NCBI GenBank assembly: GCA_000198515.1
Contig: FP929140.1
Coordinates: forward strand, 186,001-250,000
Reading direction: 5' to 3'
Origin: a gamma proteobacterium HdN1
GTDB lineage: Bacteria > Pseudomonadota > Gammaproteobacteria > Pseudomonadales > Ketobacteraceae
DNA length: 64,000 bases
How positions within the stretch are numbered: position 1 is the first letter of the stretch; each line of letters starts with the position of its first letter. A program made the position numbers and the translations under genes. The notes below the pieces were generated by a model, which saw only the letters and a program-made list of their open reading frames with translations, was not told the origin of the DNA and did not search any database. Positions 8,013-17,800 of the stretch are shown here, one piece after another.

Positions 8013-11000
8013 GGTGTTTGGGTGCTGGCCACGGCGGTGGTCAGTACTGCGTGTTCTGGTTTTGGCGGCGTGGTGCCTGCTGGGGTTGGGGGCAGCAAAC
8101 CTTGCTTTTACGCCTATCGTGCATGCGGCAATACCAGGCCTGGTTCCCGCACCCAAACCAGAAGAGAATCCTGCAGATGTCGAAGCGCGCCAGCGAGCGA
8201 CGCTTGATGCGCAGATTGCCGACAGCCGCAAAGCCTTGGCGCGGGTTCAGAATGATACCGAGCAGTTGATCCAGCTGGCTGCGACTGCTCCCGCGCGTGC
8301 AGAGGCGATTCGCAAGGACATTGAAAAAGTAAGCCAGACTCTGGGCCGTGAAAACGTGGATCGACTCGGCTTGGATGCGGTTCGTCAGCGCTTGCAGTTG
8401 ATTGAAGCGGAGTTGCAGGCTACGGATCTCGCTTTAAGCGAGGTGTATCAGAAAATCTCCGAACAGCAAAGTATTCCTTCGCTAACACGCGAGCGCATTG
8501 CTGGCGTGCTCGGTGAGATTGACAGCGCTGAAAAGCGGGTGCAAAACCTGCAGGGAAGCAGCGAGGGTATTCCCGCCCTGAAGCTCCAGCTTGCGCAAGC
8601 GGAGCTGGAGCGCTTGTTTGCGCAACGCCGCTTTCACGAAGCTCAGTTGGAAAGTTATCAAAAATTGCTGGAATACCAGACTGCCCACCGTGATTTGTTA
8701 TCGGCACAACTGGCCGTTGCGCGTGATACCTATGGAAAGCTTCAGCAGCGCCTTGAAAAACTCAGCAAGGATGAAGCAGAGCGTAAACAGGCGGCGTTTG
8801 CTGAAATTGAGCATGCCTTGATAGGAATGCCGCAGCCAGTGCTGGATATTGCGGTTCGCAATAAAAAAGACAACGATGAACTGATTCGCTTGCAGCAAGC
8901 GCTGCGCGACGCAAACGCACAAGACAAAGAATACGCAGATGTCGCGCAGGAAATTCGCCAACGCTATCAAGTTGCTGTGCAGCAGTTGGATGTTGGCGGC
9001 TATAACCGCTACTACATGGAACATGTGCGCTATATGGCGCGCGTGGTACGACCGCTGTTAAATCGCGGCGTAGAAGGCAAGGATTCCAGCGTGGCTTTGG
9101 TCGAAGCGCGCGCCCGCCAATTTACTATTGACGACCAGCAGCGCGAAGTTCGAAATCGCCTTGAGCGTGAACGCAAGATCGAACGCCTTCTCGCCAAACT
9201 CTCGGAGAGTGAACGCGCGACGCCGGGCCTCGTCGATGAGGTGCACAAGCTTTATATTCAGCGTGGCGCGCTGTTGGAGCAATTATCGCAGGTCAACGGG
9301 AATTACGTGGTTGCGATGACCAATTTCGAACTTTCGCGTAAACGTTTGCAGTCCGAAGAAGCCAAGTTCATGGCGATGTTGAGCCAGAAAATGGTTTGGC
9401 TGCATTCCTCGCCGCCGATGAGTTGGGATATCGGGCTTGTAGCGCTCAAAGGCGCCTATAGTTTTTTTGTTCAGTCCCCGTGGGCGGAAATAGCCCGCTT
9501 GATGGATCGTTTTCTTGCCGATCACTTCTGGCAAGAACTGCTGTTGTTTGTGGTGTTTGCAGGTGTTTTTTATTTTCGCCACCGGCTTTTGCAGGTGCTT
9601 GATCATGTCGGGCCGCGTATTGGGCGAGTGGGGCAGGATCGCTTTCGCTATACCGTGCGGGCGCTGGGTGTCACGCTGATCGCGGCGCTCCCTGTTCCGC
9701 TGATTATGCAGGTGTTTGGCGGTGTGCTGGTGGTGAACAGCCCTTACCAGTCTTTTCCCTTTGGGGTTGGCGAACTGATGTTGCGGATGAGCCCGATTGC
9801 GCTAATGGTGGCGATGGTTCCCGTCATGATGCGGAATAACGGCCTTGGTAGGCTGCATTTTCGGTGGTCAAGAGAGCTGCTATCTACGCTGAAACAGCAG
9901 TTGCCGTGGATTATTTTGCAATTGTGTCTGTTTGCGCTGGGTGCCTATTTAATGGGGAGTGCGAGTGAGCAGCGCAGTGTATTTACCTTTGCGAGAATGG
10001 TGATGTTGGTGGCCAATGGGGTGTTGGCCTATAACCTATGGTCGATGTTGCGACCCGGTAAGGGCCTGATTGCAAAGCGCGATGTAATGGGCTTTTTCGA
10101 TGTCCATTGGCGTGCGCGTTATTTGTGGATGCCGACGCTGATCGGCCTTCCGGTGCTGTGCTGTTTGCTGGTAATCGTTGGGTATGATTTTGCCGTGCTG
10201 TTTTTTGCGCGCATGTTTTATGTGACTCTGCTGGCGGGCTTTTCGATCTATCTGGCTCATCAGGTGGTTACCCGCTGGTTTGCGGTGCAGGAACGCCAGA
10301 TTGCCTTGGAACGTGCGCGTGCGCGTAGGGCTGCAGATCGTGCGGCCCGTTCGCGCGAGGAGGCCGACCCTGCAGCAGAGGTGATTCTTGAGCGTGAGGT
10401 GATTGATGAGATTAACCTCGAAGCCATCAGCGAGCATAACCGAACGCTGCTGAAAGTGGTCGCTTATGCGGTGTTTGTTGCGGTTCTTCTGCAAATGTGG
10501 AGCGACGTTGCGCCCGTGCTGGATGGGCTGGACAAATATGTACTGTGGAAAGTGAGCGGCAAAGGTGTTGATGGTCAGGTGGAGGAGCTGCCCATTACGC
10601 TTTGGCGTTTACTAACCGTATTGTTCTTGCTGGTGGTAACGATTTTTTCTGGCCGAAACTTGCCAGGCGTCGTTGAAGTGGTGCTGCTACAGCGTTTCCG
10701 GATGGAAAAGAGTGTGCGCTTTGCCATGACGACGGTGGCGCGCTATGTGATTTTCGTAGTGGGCATCACCACCGCCTTCAAAATGCTGGGAATCGCATGG
10801 GACAAGATTGGCTGGTTGATGGCGGCGGTAGGCGTTGGTTTGGGGTTCGGCCTGCAGGAGATTTTTGCCAACTTCGTTTCTGGCATTATTATTATTTTGG
10901 AACGACCTATCCGGATCGGTGATGTGGTGACCATTGCGGATCAATCAGGGGTGGTTACCGAGATTCGGATGCGTGCGACGACGGTGGTCGATTTTGATCA

Positions 11001-11382
11001 AAAAGAATTGATTATCCCCAATAAAACCATCGTGACGAACCAACTAATCAACTGGACGCTGAGTGATAGCGTTACACGTATCATGATCTCGGTAAGCGTG
11101 CGTCATGGCAGTGATGTTGAAAAAGTCGTGCAGACTCTGATGGAGATTGCGACCAGCCATCCCAATGTGATGAAAAGCCCGTCGCCCGCTGCGTATTTTA
11201 TGTCTTTGGGGGATAAGCTCAATTTTGAATTGCGGATTTATGTGCCAGAAGTGTCCATGCGAAGGACGACTTTGCACGATGTCAATATGGCGATTGAGCG
11301 CAGTTTTCGCGAGCAGGGGATACGAATTGAGCCTGCAATTCTGGATGTGCGTTTGGGGGGGGTACAGGGCGGCGGGTTTTAG
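7987..11382 (+). CDS. MscK/MscM-type large mechanosensitive channel
   Basis: The protein is about 1131 residues, the size of E. coli MscK (KefA) and MscM. It begins with a signal peptide ending near VHAAIPG. A long periplasmic coiled-coil region of roughly 480 residues follows, then about eight membrane segments, and finally the MscS-like pore and beta domain. The pore helix reads GVGLGFGLQEIFANFVSG, followed by LERPIRIGDVV and the conserved LIIPNK. Such channels open on membrane tension to release solutes during osmotic downshock. The ATG at 7987 lies inside the end of the DUF349 gene, with CAGGT just upstream; a GTG at 7960 is also in frame. The MscS end meets slyX, which converges on it 12 bases away. 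Whether it is closer to MscK or MscM cannot be settled by eye. Confidence 0.9.
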   Translation: MGFHKHIAKVFGCWPRRWSVLRVLVLAAWCLLGLGAANLAFTPIVHAAIPGLVPAPKPEENPADVEARQRATLDAQIADSRKALARVQNDTEQLIQLAATAPARAEAIRKDIEKVSQTLGRENVDRLGLDAVRQRLQLIEAELQATDLALSEVYQKISEQQSIPSLTRERIAGVLGEIDSAEKRVQNLQGSSEGIPALKLQLAQAELERLFAQRRFHEAQLESYQKLLEYQTAHRDLLSAQLAVARDTYGKLQQRLEKLSKDEAERKQAAFAEIEHALIGMPQPVLDIAVRNKKDNDELIRLQQALRDANAQDKEYADVAQEIRQRYQVAVQQLDVGGYNRYYMEHVRYMARVVRPLLNRGVEGKDSSVALVEARARQFTIDDQQREVRNRLERERKIERLLAKLSESERATPGLVDEVHKLYIQRGALLEQLSQVNGNYVVAMTNFELSRKRLQSEEAKFMAMLSQKMVWLHSSPPMSWDIGLVALKGAYSFFVQSPWAEIARLMDRFLADHFWQELLLFVVFAGVFYFRHRLLQVLDHVGPRIGRVGQDRFRYTVRALGVTLIAALPVPLIMQVFGGVLVVNSPYQSFPFGVGELMLRMSPIALMVAMVPVMMRNNGLGRLHFRWSRELLSTLKQQLPWIILQLCLFALGAYLMGSASEQRSVFTFARMVMLVANGVLAYNLWSMLRPGKGLIAKRDVMGFFDVHWRARYLWMPTLIGLPVLCCLLVIVGYDFAVLFFARMFYVTLLAGFSIYLAHQVVTRWFAVQERQIALERARARRAADRAARSREEADPAAEVILEREVIDEINLEAISEHNRTLLKVVAYAVFVAVLLQMWSDVAPVLDGLDKYVLWKVSGKGVDGQVEELPITLWRLLTVLFLLVVTIFSGRNLPGVVEVVLLQRFRMEKSVRFAMTTVARYVIFVVGITTAFKMLGIAWDKIGWLMAAVGVGLGFGLQEIFANFVSGIIIILERPIRIGDVVTIADQSGVVTEIRMRATTVVDFDQKELIIPNKTIVTNQLINWTLSDSVTRIMISVSVRHGSDVEKVVQTLMEIATSHPNVMKSPSPAAYFMSLGDKLNFELRIYVPEVSMRRTTLHDVNMAIERSFREQGIRIEPAILDVRLGGVQGGGF

Positions 11383-11393
11383 ATCCGGGAGGA

Positions 11394-11621
11394 TCAATAG
11401 TGAGGCGGAATTTCCGGCTCGGTGCCCGCTGCGCCTGCGCGATCGGTTATCGTTTGCATATCTTGCGCAAGCTTTTTGCATAAAGTCTCAAGCGCTTCTA
11501 TCTGGCGCTGCTGCCGCCAGACTTCATCGTCTAGCTGGCGCAGTGCGTCTTCCAGATAGGCTACTTTGATTTCCAGCTCATCCGTTCTTTTGGTCTGAGC
11601 CTCAAGCGCTTGATTCTGCAT
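11394..11621 (-). CDS. slyX: SlyX family protein
   Basis: This is a small protein of 75 residues. It starts with a coiled-coil heptad pattern (ELEIKVAYLEDALRQLDDEV) and ends in EIPPHY. The Pro-Pro-His-Tyr tail is the hallmark of SlyX. The function of SlyX remains unknown, although it is named for its position beside slyD in E. coli. Here slyD is not adjacent. It converges on the mechanosensitive channel gene and lies 8 bases from the end of the upstream lipoprotein gene, so the two are probably cotranscribed. The length fits the family. Confidence 0.9.
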   Translation of the reverse strand: MQNQALEAQTKRTDELEIKVAYLEDALRQLDDEVWRQQRQIEALETLCKKLAQDMQTITDRAGAAGTEPEIPPHY

Positions 11622-11629
11622 ACGTGGTT

Positions 11630-12058
11630 TTAGGACAGATCTTTACGAATACGGTTGCAGGAGCTGAGGGCGGCCGAGACGAGCGAGGCAGAATGTGTCT
11701 GGATGGATACGCGCTGCACGATGCCGTCGCGGATCGACAGGGAGACTTTGCACGAATTGGCGTTCAGGCCTTTTGCGTCATCGTTGTAGACCCAGATCAT
11801 GGCGCCAGTGGGCAGATCGTCGCGCTGGTTGGGCAGGCCAAGTTTCTCCTGAACGAAGGCAACGGGTTGGCCTTCCAGGGCGCTCACGATGGGGTCATCC
11901 TGGCGTTCAGTGGGGGAGGGCGTGAGGCTGAGGCTGTCCATGTTGGGCACCATATTGGTGCAGCCTGCGCTAAACGTGGCTGCTGCCAGCACGCCTGCTA
12001 GCAGACTGGCGGAAAATGGTTTGCGTGCAAGCGTCTTTGACGGAATACGGGTGGTCAT
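11630..12058 (-). CDS. small outer-membrane-type lipoprotein, function unknown
   Basis: The protein has 142 residues, with a charged start, a hydrophobic stretch and the lipobox FSAGC, so it should be lipidated by Lgt. The mature part contains a pattern, VQEKLGLPNQRDDLPTGAMIWVY, that recalls the start of BamE/OmlA-fold proteins (LG.P..R..p.G...W.Y). A Cys pair (NSCKVS and LSSCNR) could form a disulfide. I prefer the ATG at 12058 because a GGGAAG site precedes it; an upstream ATG at 12100 would add 14 residues before the signal. The BamE likeness is an inference from a short pattern. The gene probably forms an operon with slyX. Confidence 0.65.
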   Translation of the reverse strand: MTTRIPSKTLARKPFSASLLAGVLAAATFSAGCTNMVPNMDSLSLTPSPTERQDDPIVSALEGQPVAFVQEKLGLPNQRDDLPTGAMIWVYNDDAKGLNANSCKVSLSIRDGIVQRVSIQTHSASLVSAALSSCNRIRKDLS

Positions 12059-12359
12059 GACTTGGCTTCCCTTGAATGTAGTCATTGTTTTTGTAAGCAT
12101 GCGCCATCGCTATTGTGGGTGCGAGTGAGTGCGAGTCAGTGCGGGCCATGACGGGCGGCAAGCGTCCTTTTGGATTGCGTGTTTGCTGGCGGCGTCAGGC
12201 GACTCGTTGCGCGTGAGTCACCCTATTGTGACCAAAGGGTATGCAAGGATGCAAGTGTACAGTGTTGCATTTGCGTAACCCGTTCCAAGCCTTGCAGCGC
12301 TTGGGGGTGTGCTGGTGCGGCGGGTCGATGCTGGTATGGCGGGTAGCTGCTGGCGTGCG
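12059..12359. other. intergenic region with two short tandem repeats
   Basis: No gene is supported here. It holds three 10-bp units (GTGCGAGTGA-like) at 12119-12148, in the upstream region of the lipoprotein gene. It also holds two 19-bp units at 12311-12329 and 12330-12348 plus a partial third, which lie just past the stop of the PilZ gene (stop at 12360-12362 on the minus strand). Confidence 0.6.
12119..12148. repeat. 3 x 10-bp tandem repeat
   Basis: The units GTGCGAGTGA, GTGCGAGTCA and GTGCGGGCCA follow one another without gaps, about 60 bases upstream of the lipoprotein start on the minus strand. Confidence 0.7.
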
Positions 12360-12360
12360 T
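12311..12360. repeat. 2.5 x 19-bp tandem repeat next to PilZ gene stop
   Basis: GCTGGTGCGGCGGGTCGAT (12311-12329) is followed by GCTGGTATGGCGGGTAGCT (12330-12348) and a partial GCTGGCGTGCG. The array touches the 3' end of the PilZ gene. Confidence 0.75.
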
Positions 12361-12737
12361 TAAGGCGATAGGATTTGTTGATCGTGGAGCCAGCGCTGCA
12401 TTTCAGGCGCGGATTCTTCGCTGAGTTCAATGCCGACTAAAAAGTTCTCGGAACCGAGTTGGCGGCTGGTCCAACGAACGGTGCCGTTGATCATCAAGCG
12501 AGTTGCGTGGTCGCCCATTTTGACCCAGAGCATGATGTCTGAGTCCACGAGTACTTCAAAATCGAGCTCGACCTGAATGCCATATGCGGAGGCGTTGACG
12601 GTGTTACCGGTTTTCAGGTCTGCGCCTATGGCGGTGATTTGAGCGGAATCAATGGCTTGAACAAAGAGAGTATCACGAACGGGAGTGCGTGGCGCGCGGC
12701 GACGGTTTTCCGGTGAGGTGGTTGGGGGGATAGACAT
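12360..12737 (-). CDS. PilZ-domain c-di-GMP binding protein
   Basis: The protein has 125 residues and is a stand-alone PilZ domain. The two c-di-GMP contact motifs are present: RRRAPR at residues 12-17 (RxxxR type) and NASAYG at 48-53 (the D/NxSxxG motif). A beta-barrel pattern with LMINGTVRWTSRQLG and FLVGIEL follows. PilZ proteins change motility, polysaccharide export or other outputs when c-di-GMP binds. No partner gene is adjacent. The window also carries an HD-GYP and an EAL protein, which would lower the ligand. It is transcribed alone on the minus strand; the target is unknown. Confidence 0.85.
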   Translation of the reverse strand: MSIPPTTSPENRRRAPRTPVRDTLFVQAIDSAQITAIGADLKTGNTVNASAYGIQVELDFEVLVDSDIMLWVKMGDHATRLMINGTVRWTSRQLGSENFLVGIELSEESAPEMQRWLHDQQILSP

Positions 12738-12925
12738 TACAGCCAGACTCCAGTGAATGCGACGGGTATACCGCCTTCCTCAATACGATTAGTTGGCAGG
12801 TTAGCGTATGTCAACGATGAAAAACAAAAATACCTTAAATAAATATTGTCCATTTCCTGACGTTTTGCCGTGAATCCCATACAATTTCGCCTCTTGTTCG
12901 TTCCGTTTGGAGGCCGTCTCGTCCT

Positions 12926-13366
12926 ATGTTTCTCTCGCCTGTTTCTGAGTCTTCAGTAGTAGACGCGTCTTCCGCCACGAGTGTTACCCTGTATCGCGCT
13001 GTGGGGCCTGGCCAAATGCGAGCGATTATGGAGCGCGGATTTGCGCGCTTTCCTGCTCGCTTGCCGCAGCAGAAGTTTTTTTACCCCATGCTCACCGAAT
13101 CTTTCGCCAGCTTTGTTGCAACGGTTTGGAATGTTCCGCATTCCGGAGCGGGGTACGTGCTGCGCTTTCGCGTTGCGCCGGAGGGTATAGAGGGCAAGCG
13201 CGCATTTCGCGTGGGGGGGCCGGAGCATCGTGAGTTCAGAATTGGCCGTGAGGATTTTAATCGCTTCAATGCGGCAATCTGTGGGCCAATCGAGGTGGTT
13301 GCGGTGTTTGGCGAGGATCGCCTAGGGCTTGCACCAAAGCTTGCGGCGCGGGCGGTAGTTGCCTGA
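12926..13366 (+). CDS. small unknown protein, possibly ADP-ribosyltransferase-like fold
   Basis: I do not recognise this 146-residue protein with certainty. After a disordered Ser-rich start it reads TLYRAVGPGQMRAIMERGF, then KFFYPMLTESFASFVA, then GYVLRFRV, then EHREFRIGREDFNRFN and a final strand IEVVAVFGE. The order of an early LYRav..e...i...G, a central K-FF-.....A segment and a late E is seen in several small bacterial ADP-ribosyltransferase-like families. This likeness is an inference without alignment. There is no partner gene of antitoxin type beside it. It lies alone between the PilZ gene and the LpoB-like gene. The start ATG follows TTTGGAGGCC (GGAGG about 12 bases upstream), which supports it. 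Confidence 0.5.
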   Translation: MFLSPVSESSVVDASSATSVTLYRAVGPGQMRAIMERGFARFPARLPQQKFFYPMLTESFASFVATVWNVPHSGAGYVLRFRVAPEGIEGKRAFRVGGPEHREFRIGREDFNRFNAAICGPIEVVAVFGEDRLGLAPKLAARAVVA

Positions 13367-13410
13367 TCGCTTGAGCTGTTCAAGCCCCGAAAGCCCTAGG
13401 GTATTGGGTG

Positions 13411-14052
13411 TCAGGCCCCAAAAATGGCTTTCTTGCCGCTTTTGAGAAATTCCTTCTTCTCTTGCCAGATCAGATTGCCGTTTTTGCCGTCCACTAGGTG
13501 TAGCTCAATTCGGTAGTAGGTTTCTCTTGAATCTGGGTGAACGCGGATCACCTCGCTGATTTCACCATAGAGCAGCAAGTCGGCGCCGAGCGCTTTGGCG
13601 AGCTGAGGGCCGCTTCCGGGCGTGGTAAGGGCCTTGTTGGGGGGTAATTGCAGTTGGTTTCTGGTTTCGGCCAGTTTCTGTTCGTCGATGATTTGGTAGG
13701 CATCCTGCTTTTGTAGGCTCTCGACGATGCTGCGTTGCAGTGGGGCGACGCTCACGGCGTTGCCGCTTTGGTTGGTGAACGGGCTGATTGCGATGGTAGG
13801 ACGGCGGCCGTAGGTGTAGGCCATGACGCGGATGTCGTTGATCATCGCTTCGGTCATTTGGGTTGTGGCGCTCTGCAGGTCGTGAATGCCGGTTTCGGTG
13901 GTGCGTGTTTCGCCTCGGCCAGAGTCGCCGTATTGGACGGTGTTCGCGCAGCCGCTTCCAAGTGCTGCAAGTAGGCAGAAAAGCCCGAATTTTACGATTG
14001 TTGATGGATGTGTTTTGGCTTTGGTGCGCTCAATGGCGGTGTGAATGCTCAT
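13411..14052 (-). CDS. LpoB-like penicillin-binding protein activator lipoprotein
   Basis: The protein has 213 residues, exactly the length of E. coli LpoB, with an N-terminal hydrophobic run and lipobox GSGC. The mature part contains TIAISPFTNQSGNAVSV, then a helix with QRSIVESLQKQDAYQIIDEQKLAE, then ALGADLLLYGEISEV and a closing strand LHLVDGKNGNLIWQEKKEF. This is the LpoB fold, in which an outer-membrane lipoprotein reaches through the peptidoglycan to stimulate PBP1b. The start at 14052 is supported by AAAAGGGA directly before the ATG; an upstream extension would be a Lys/Pro repeat translated from a tandem array. Paralogues of unknown role share this fold, so the link to PBP1b is likely but not certain. 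Confidence 0.82.
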   Translation of the reverse strand: MSIHTAIERTKAKTHPSTIVKFGLFCLLAALGSGCANTVQYGDSGRGETRTTETGIHDLQSATTQMTEAMINDIRVMAYTYGRRPTIAISPFTNQSGNAVSVAPLQRSIVESLQKQDAYQIIDEQKLAETRNQLQLPPNKALTTPGSGPQLAKALGADLLLYGEISEVIRVHPDSRETYYRIELHLVDGKNGNLIWQEKKEFLKSGKKAIFGA

Positions 14053-14073
14053 TCCCTTTTCGTCCTTGTCTTT

Positions 14074-14135
14074 GTTTTTCTTGGCTGGGTTTTTCTTGGG
14101 TGTGCTTTTCTTGGGTGGTGCTTTTCTTGGATGGA
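14074..14135. repeat. 4 x 15/16-bp tandem repeat upstream of the LpoB-like gene
   Basis: Units of the form GyTTTTCTTGGnTGG lie at 14074-14088, 14089-14103, 14104-14119 and 14120-14135. They are upstream of the LpoB-like gene, in its 5' leader on the minus strand. If read in frame they would encode a Lys-Pro-rich stretch, but the ribosome binding site for the ATG at 14052 lies after them. Confidence 0.78.
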
Positions 14136-14226
14136 GTGTTCTTTGTCTGCAAAGTACTGTCATTATCAGGCTTCGCGACAACGGATGCCAAGCGGTTCGT
14201 AGTGCCGCCATAGGTTTTTGCTGGTT

Positions 14227-15558
14227 TTAGCGTCGATCGCTGCGGAGCATGGCCTGTTCAATGGCCCAAAGTCGATCCTGCCCCCATGCTACAAGCTCGC
14301 CATAACAGAATGTGGGCACACCAAAACCGCCCGCTTGGTGGAGGGCTTTACGGTTCAGGTTGGATGTGGTTTTCCAGCGTTCATTTTCGAGTTCTTTGCT
14401 GGCAGACTCCCAGTTGAGGCCGGCGCGCTCGACGAGTTTTTTGAGGGCGAGTTTTTCGCTGGTGTCGATGCTTTCAGCCCAGATCCCATTCATGATGGAA
14501 AGGATGTATTCGCGTTCTTTTCCTTGTGCTTGCGCCCAAGGAAGTAGGGCCATGCAGTAGTGGATGCCCTCGTCGGCAGGTTCGCTTTGCCGCTGAAAGG
14601 GAATGTTAAAGCGCTTGGCTTCGCGGTTGGCGTCGTAGAGGGCGTAGAGCCGTTTCTGCGGGGAGGTCGAGGCGATTTGTTGGTCGAGATAGACCAGCCG
14701 TAGGGTGAGCGGAAATTGATAGAGTTCTTGTAGCTTGACGAGGCGGCCAATTGCCAAGTAGGAGTAGGGGCACTGGAAGCTAAAGAAGAATTCCATGGGC
14801 TTTAGCTGGCGTGGGCGCGGCCGCAACGTGTTGTAGCTTTGCAGAACATGTCGATATTGGCGCTGATAGTCGGCGATTTCGCTCGGATTGCCGCTTGCGT
14901 GCTGGCGCAGGCTGGGCCGATCTAGGCGTTCTGCGAGATGACCTAGTCGATCCAGCCCGCAGTACCATTCGTTGCCGTAGAACAGGCTGCCCGCTTGAAA
15001 GTGGCCGAGTTTGTAAAGGTTTTCGCGGCTGCTGCTTAGGGCGCTGCGAGTGTCTTTGTCGCTGGCAAGGCCGTAGCGCTTGATGCAGCTCTCAAAGGTG
15101 GTGCTGCTGTCTTTCCAGAGTGCGCCTGTTACTTCTAGCATCAGGTGCAGGAGCTTTGGGCTGTTTTGATGTTTGATCAGAATGGCGCTGGCCGCAAACG
15201 CATCCTGTGCGCTGGGCTGCTGGGGGTGATCTGGAAAGGATAATTGGTGAAAATCGGCGAGGCGGGCGGCGTCGATAAGGGTGTAAGCCTGTTTCGCGGC
15301 AACGTCGACCACCCCGTCGGGTGGAATATCCAGCACGAACTGCACGGATAGCTGCACGCGAAAGTCTTTCAATAAGCGCGGTAGAGCTTGTAGCAAAAGC
15401 CAGGAATAGGGGTCGTCTACCTTGTGAAAGAAAGTAACCACGTTGCGGGAGGGCCGCAAATAGCGAGTGACGTCGAACCAGGCGCGTCGGAGGTGGCGAG
15501 CTCGGTTAGAGGTGACATCGCGAGGCATGGGCCTGCTGGTGGGTTGTTTTAAGCTCAT
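14227..15558 (-). CDS. tandem DsbA/HCCA-isomerase-fold protein
   Basis: The protein has 443 residues with two thioredoxin-like domains of the DsbA / 2-hydroxychromene-2-carboxylate isomerase (kappa GST) type. The first domain starts at about residue 38 with VVTFFHKVDDPYSWLLL; it has Asp-Pro-Tyr where a CxxC would be. The second starts at about 253 with MEFFFSFQCPYSYLAIGRL, the Cys-Pro-Tyr-Ser form of the isomerase family, and ends with the FGVPTF cis-proline loop. There is no signal peptide, so it should act in the cytoplasm with glutathione or a thiol cofactor. It is likely to be an isomerase or disulfide-type reductase; the substrate is unknown. Single-domain relatives are about 200 residues, so this is a duplication or fusion within one chain. 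Confidence 0.75.
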   Translation of the reverse strand: MSLKQPTSRPMPRDVTSNRARHLRRAWFDVTRYLRPSRNVVTFFHKVDDPYSWLLLQALPRLLKDFRVQLSVQFVLDIPPDGVVDVAAKQAYTLIDAARLADFHQLSFPDHPQQPSAQDAFAASAILIKHQNSPKLLHLMLEVTGALWKDSSTTFESCIKRYGLASDKDTRSALSSSRENLYKLGHFQAGSLFYGNEWYCGLDRLGHLAERLDRPSLRQHASGNPSEIADYQRQYRHVLQSYNTLRPRPRQLKPMEFFFSFQCPYSYLAIGRLVKLQELYQFPLTLRLVYLDQQIASTSPQKRLYALYDANREAKRFNIPFQRQSEPADEGIHYCMALLPWAQAQGKEREYILSIMNGIWAESIDTSEKLALKKLVERAGLNWESASKELENERWKTTSNLNRKALHQAGGFGVPTFCYGELVAWGQDRLWAIEQAMLRSDRR

Positions 15559-15836
15559 GCGATGGGCTTAGAAATCCTTGGTAGACGGTGACGGTGTTGA
15601 GCAACGATGTGGTTCGGCTAAGAGCCTGTTGAACGGATGCTTTACGGCAGGGGCGTCGAGTATGGCCGTCGTTGGCTGAACCTGACGATAACGTGGCGGC
15701 GTAACGTGCCAGCAAACCACCGCAATAAAACTCCTATGTAAAACTACTATAGAGCATCGTTGCGGGCTTGCTGGATTTTCTGAGTTCCACGAGTGCGTGC
15801 TGAGACGCAATTCGCACCCGTGGCGATCCGGCCGGG

Positions 15837-17540
<1,704 letters not shown>

Positions 17541-17654
17541 GAGCGTTCTCGCATTCTGCGATGGTGGGTGGAGTGAGGTGCAAGGATAGCATGCATCCTT
17601 CTCCTTCTTCATGACAGACTGACGAAGTGTTTGATGTAACGATATGAACATGCT

Positions 17655-17682
17655 CAGACACCCGTTTAACAGCGGGTGTCTG
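17655..17682. promoter_or_regulatory. perfect 10-bp hairpin upstream of ilvD
   Basis: CAGACACCCG at 17655-17664 and CGGGTGTCTG at 17673-17682 are perfect inverted copies with an 8-base loop. The element lies between the HDOD gene stop and the ilvD start, both on the minus strand. No run of T follows on either strand, so it is not a standard intrinsic terminator. It could be an operator, a leader hairpin, or an mRNA stability element. Confidence 0.55.
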
Positions 17683-17800
17683 GCGAAGGGTAAGCGTCCT
17701 TAAACCAGCATCTTCCCACACGCTACACTGTCGCGGCAGACTCCTGTTTTTATCCACAAAAGACAAAACGCATGATGTTGGAGCCAAATTTCCGCGCGGT

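Noticed and set aside
11382-11395. GATCC-GGGA-GGATC hairpin between the channel gene and slyX
   Set aside because: Only a 5-bp stem, overlapping both stop codons and with no U-tract; not supported as a terminator.
15568-15810. 80-codon minus-strand frame between the double DsbA-like gene and ilvD
   Set aside because: No ribosome binding site, motif or composition bias; I see nothing supported in 15559-15836.
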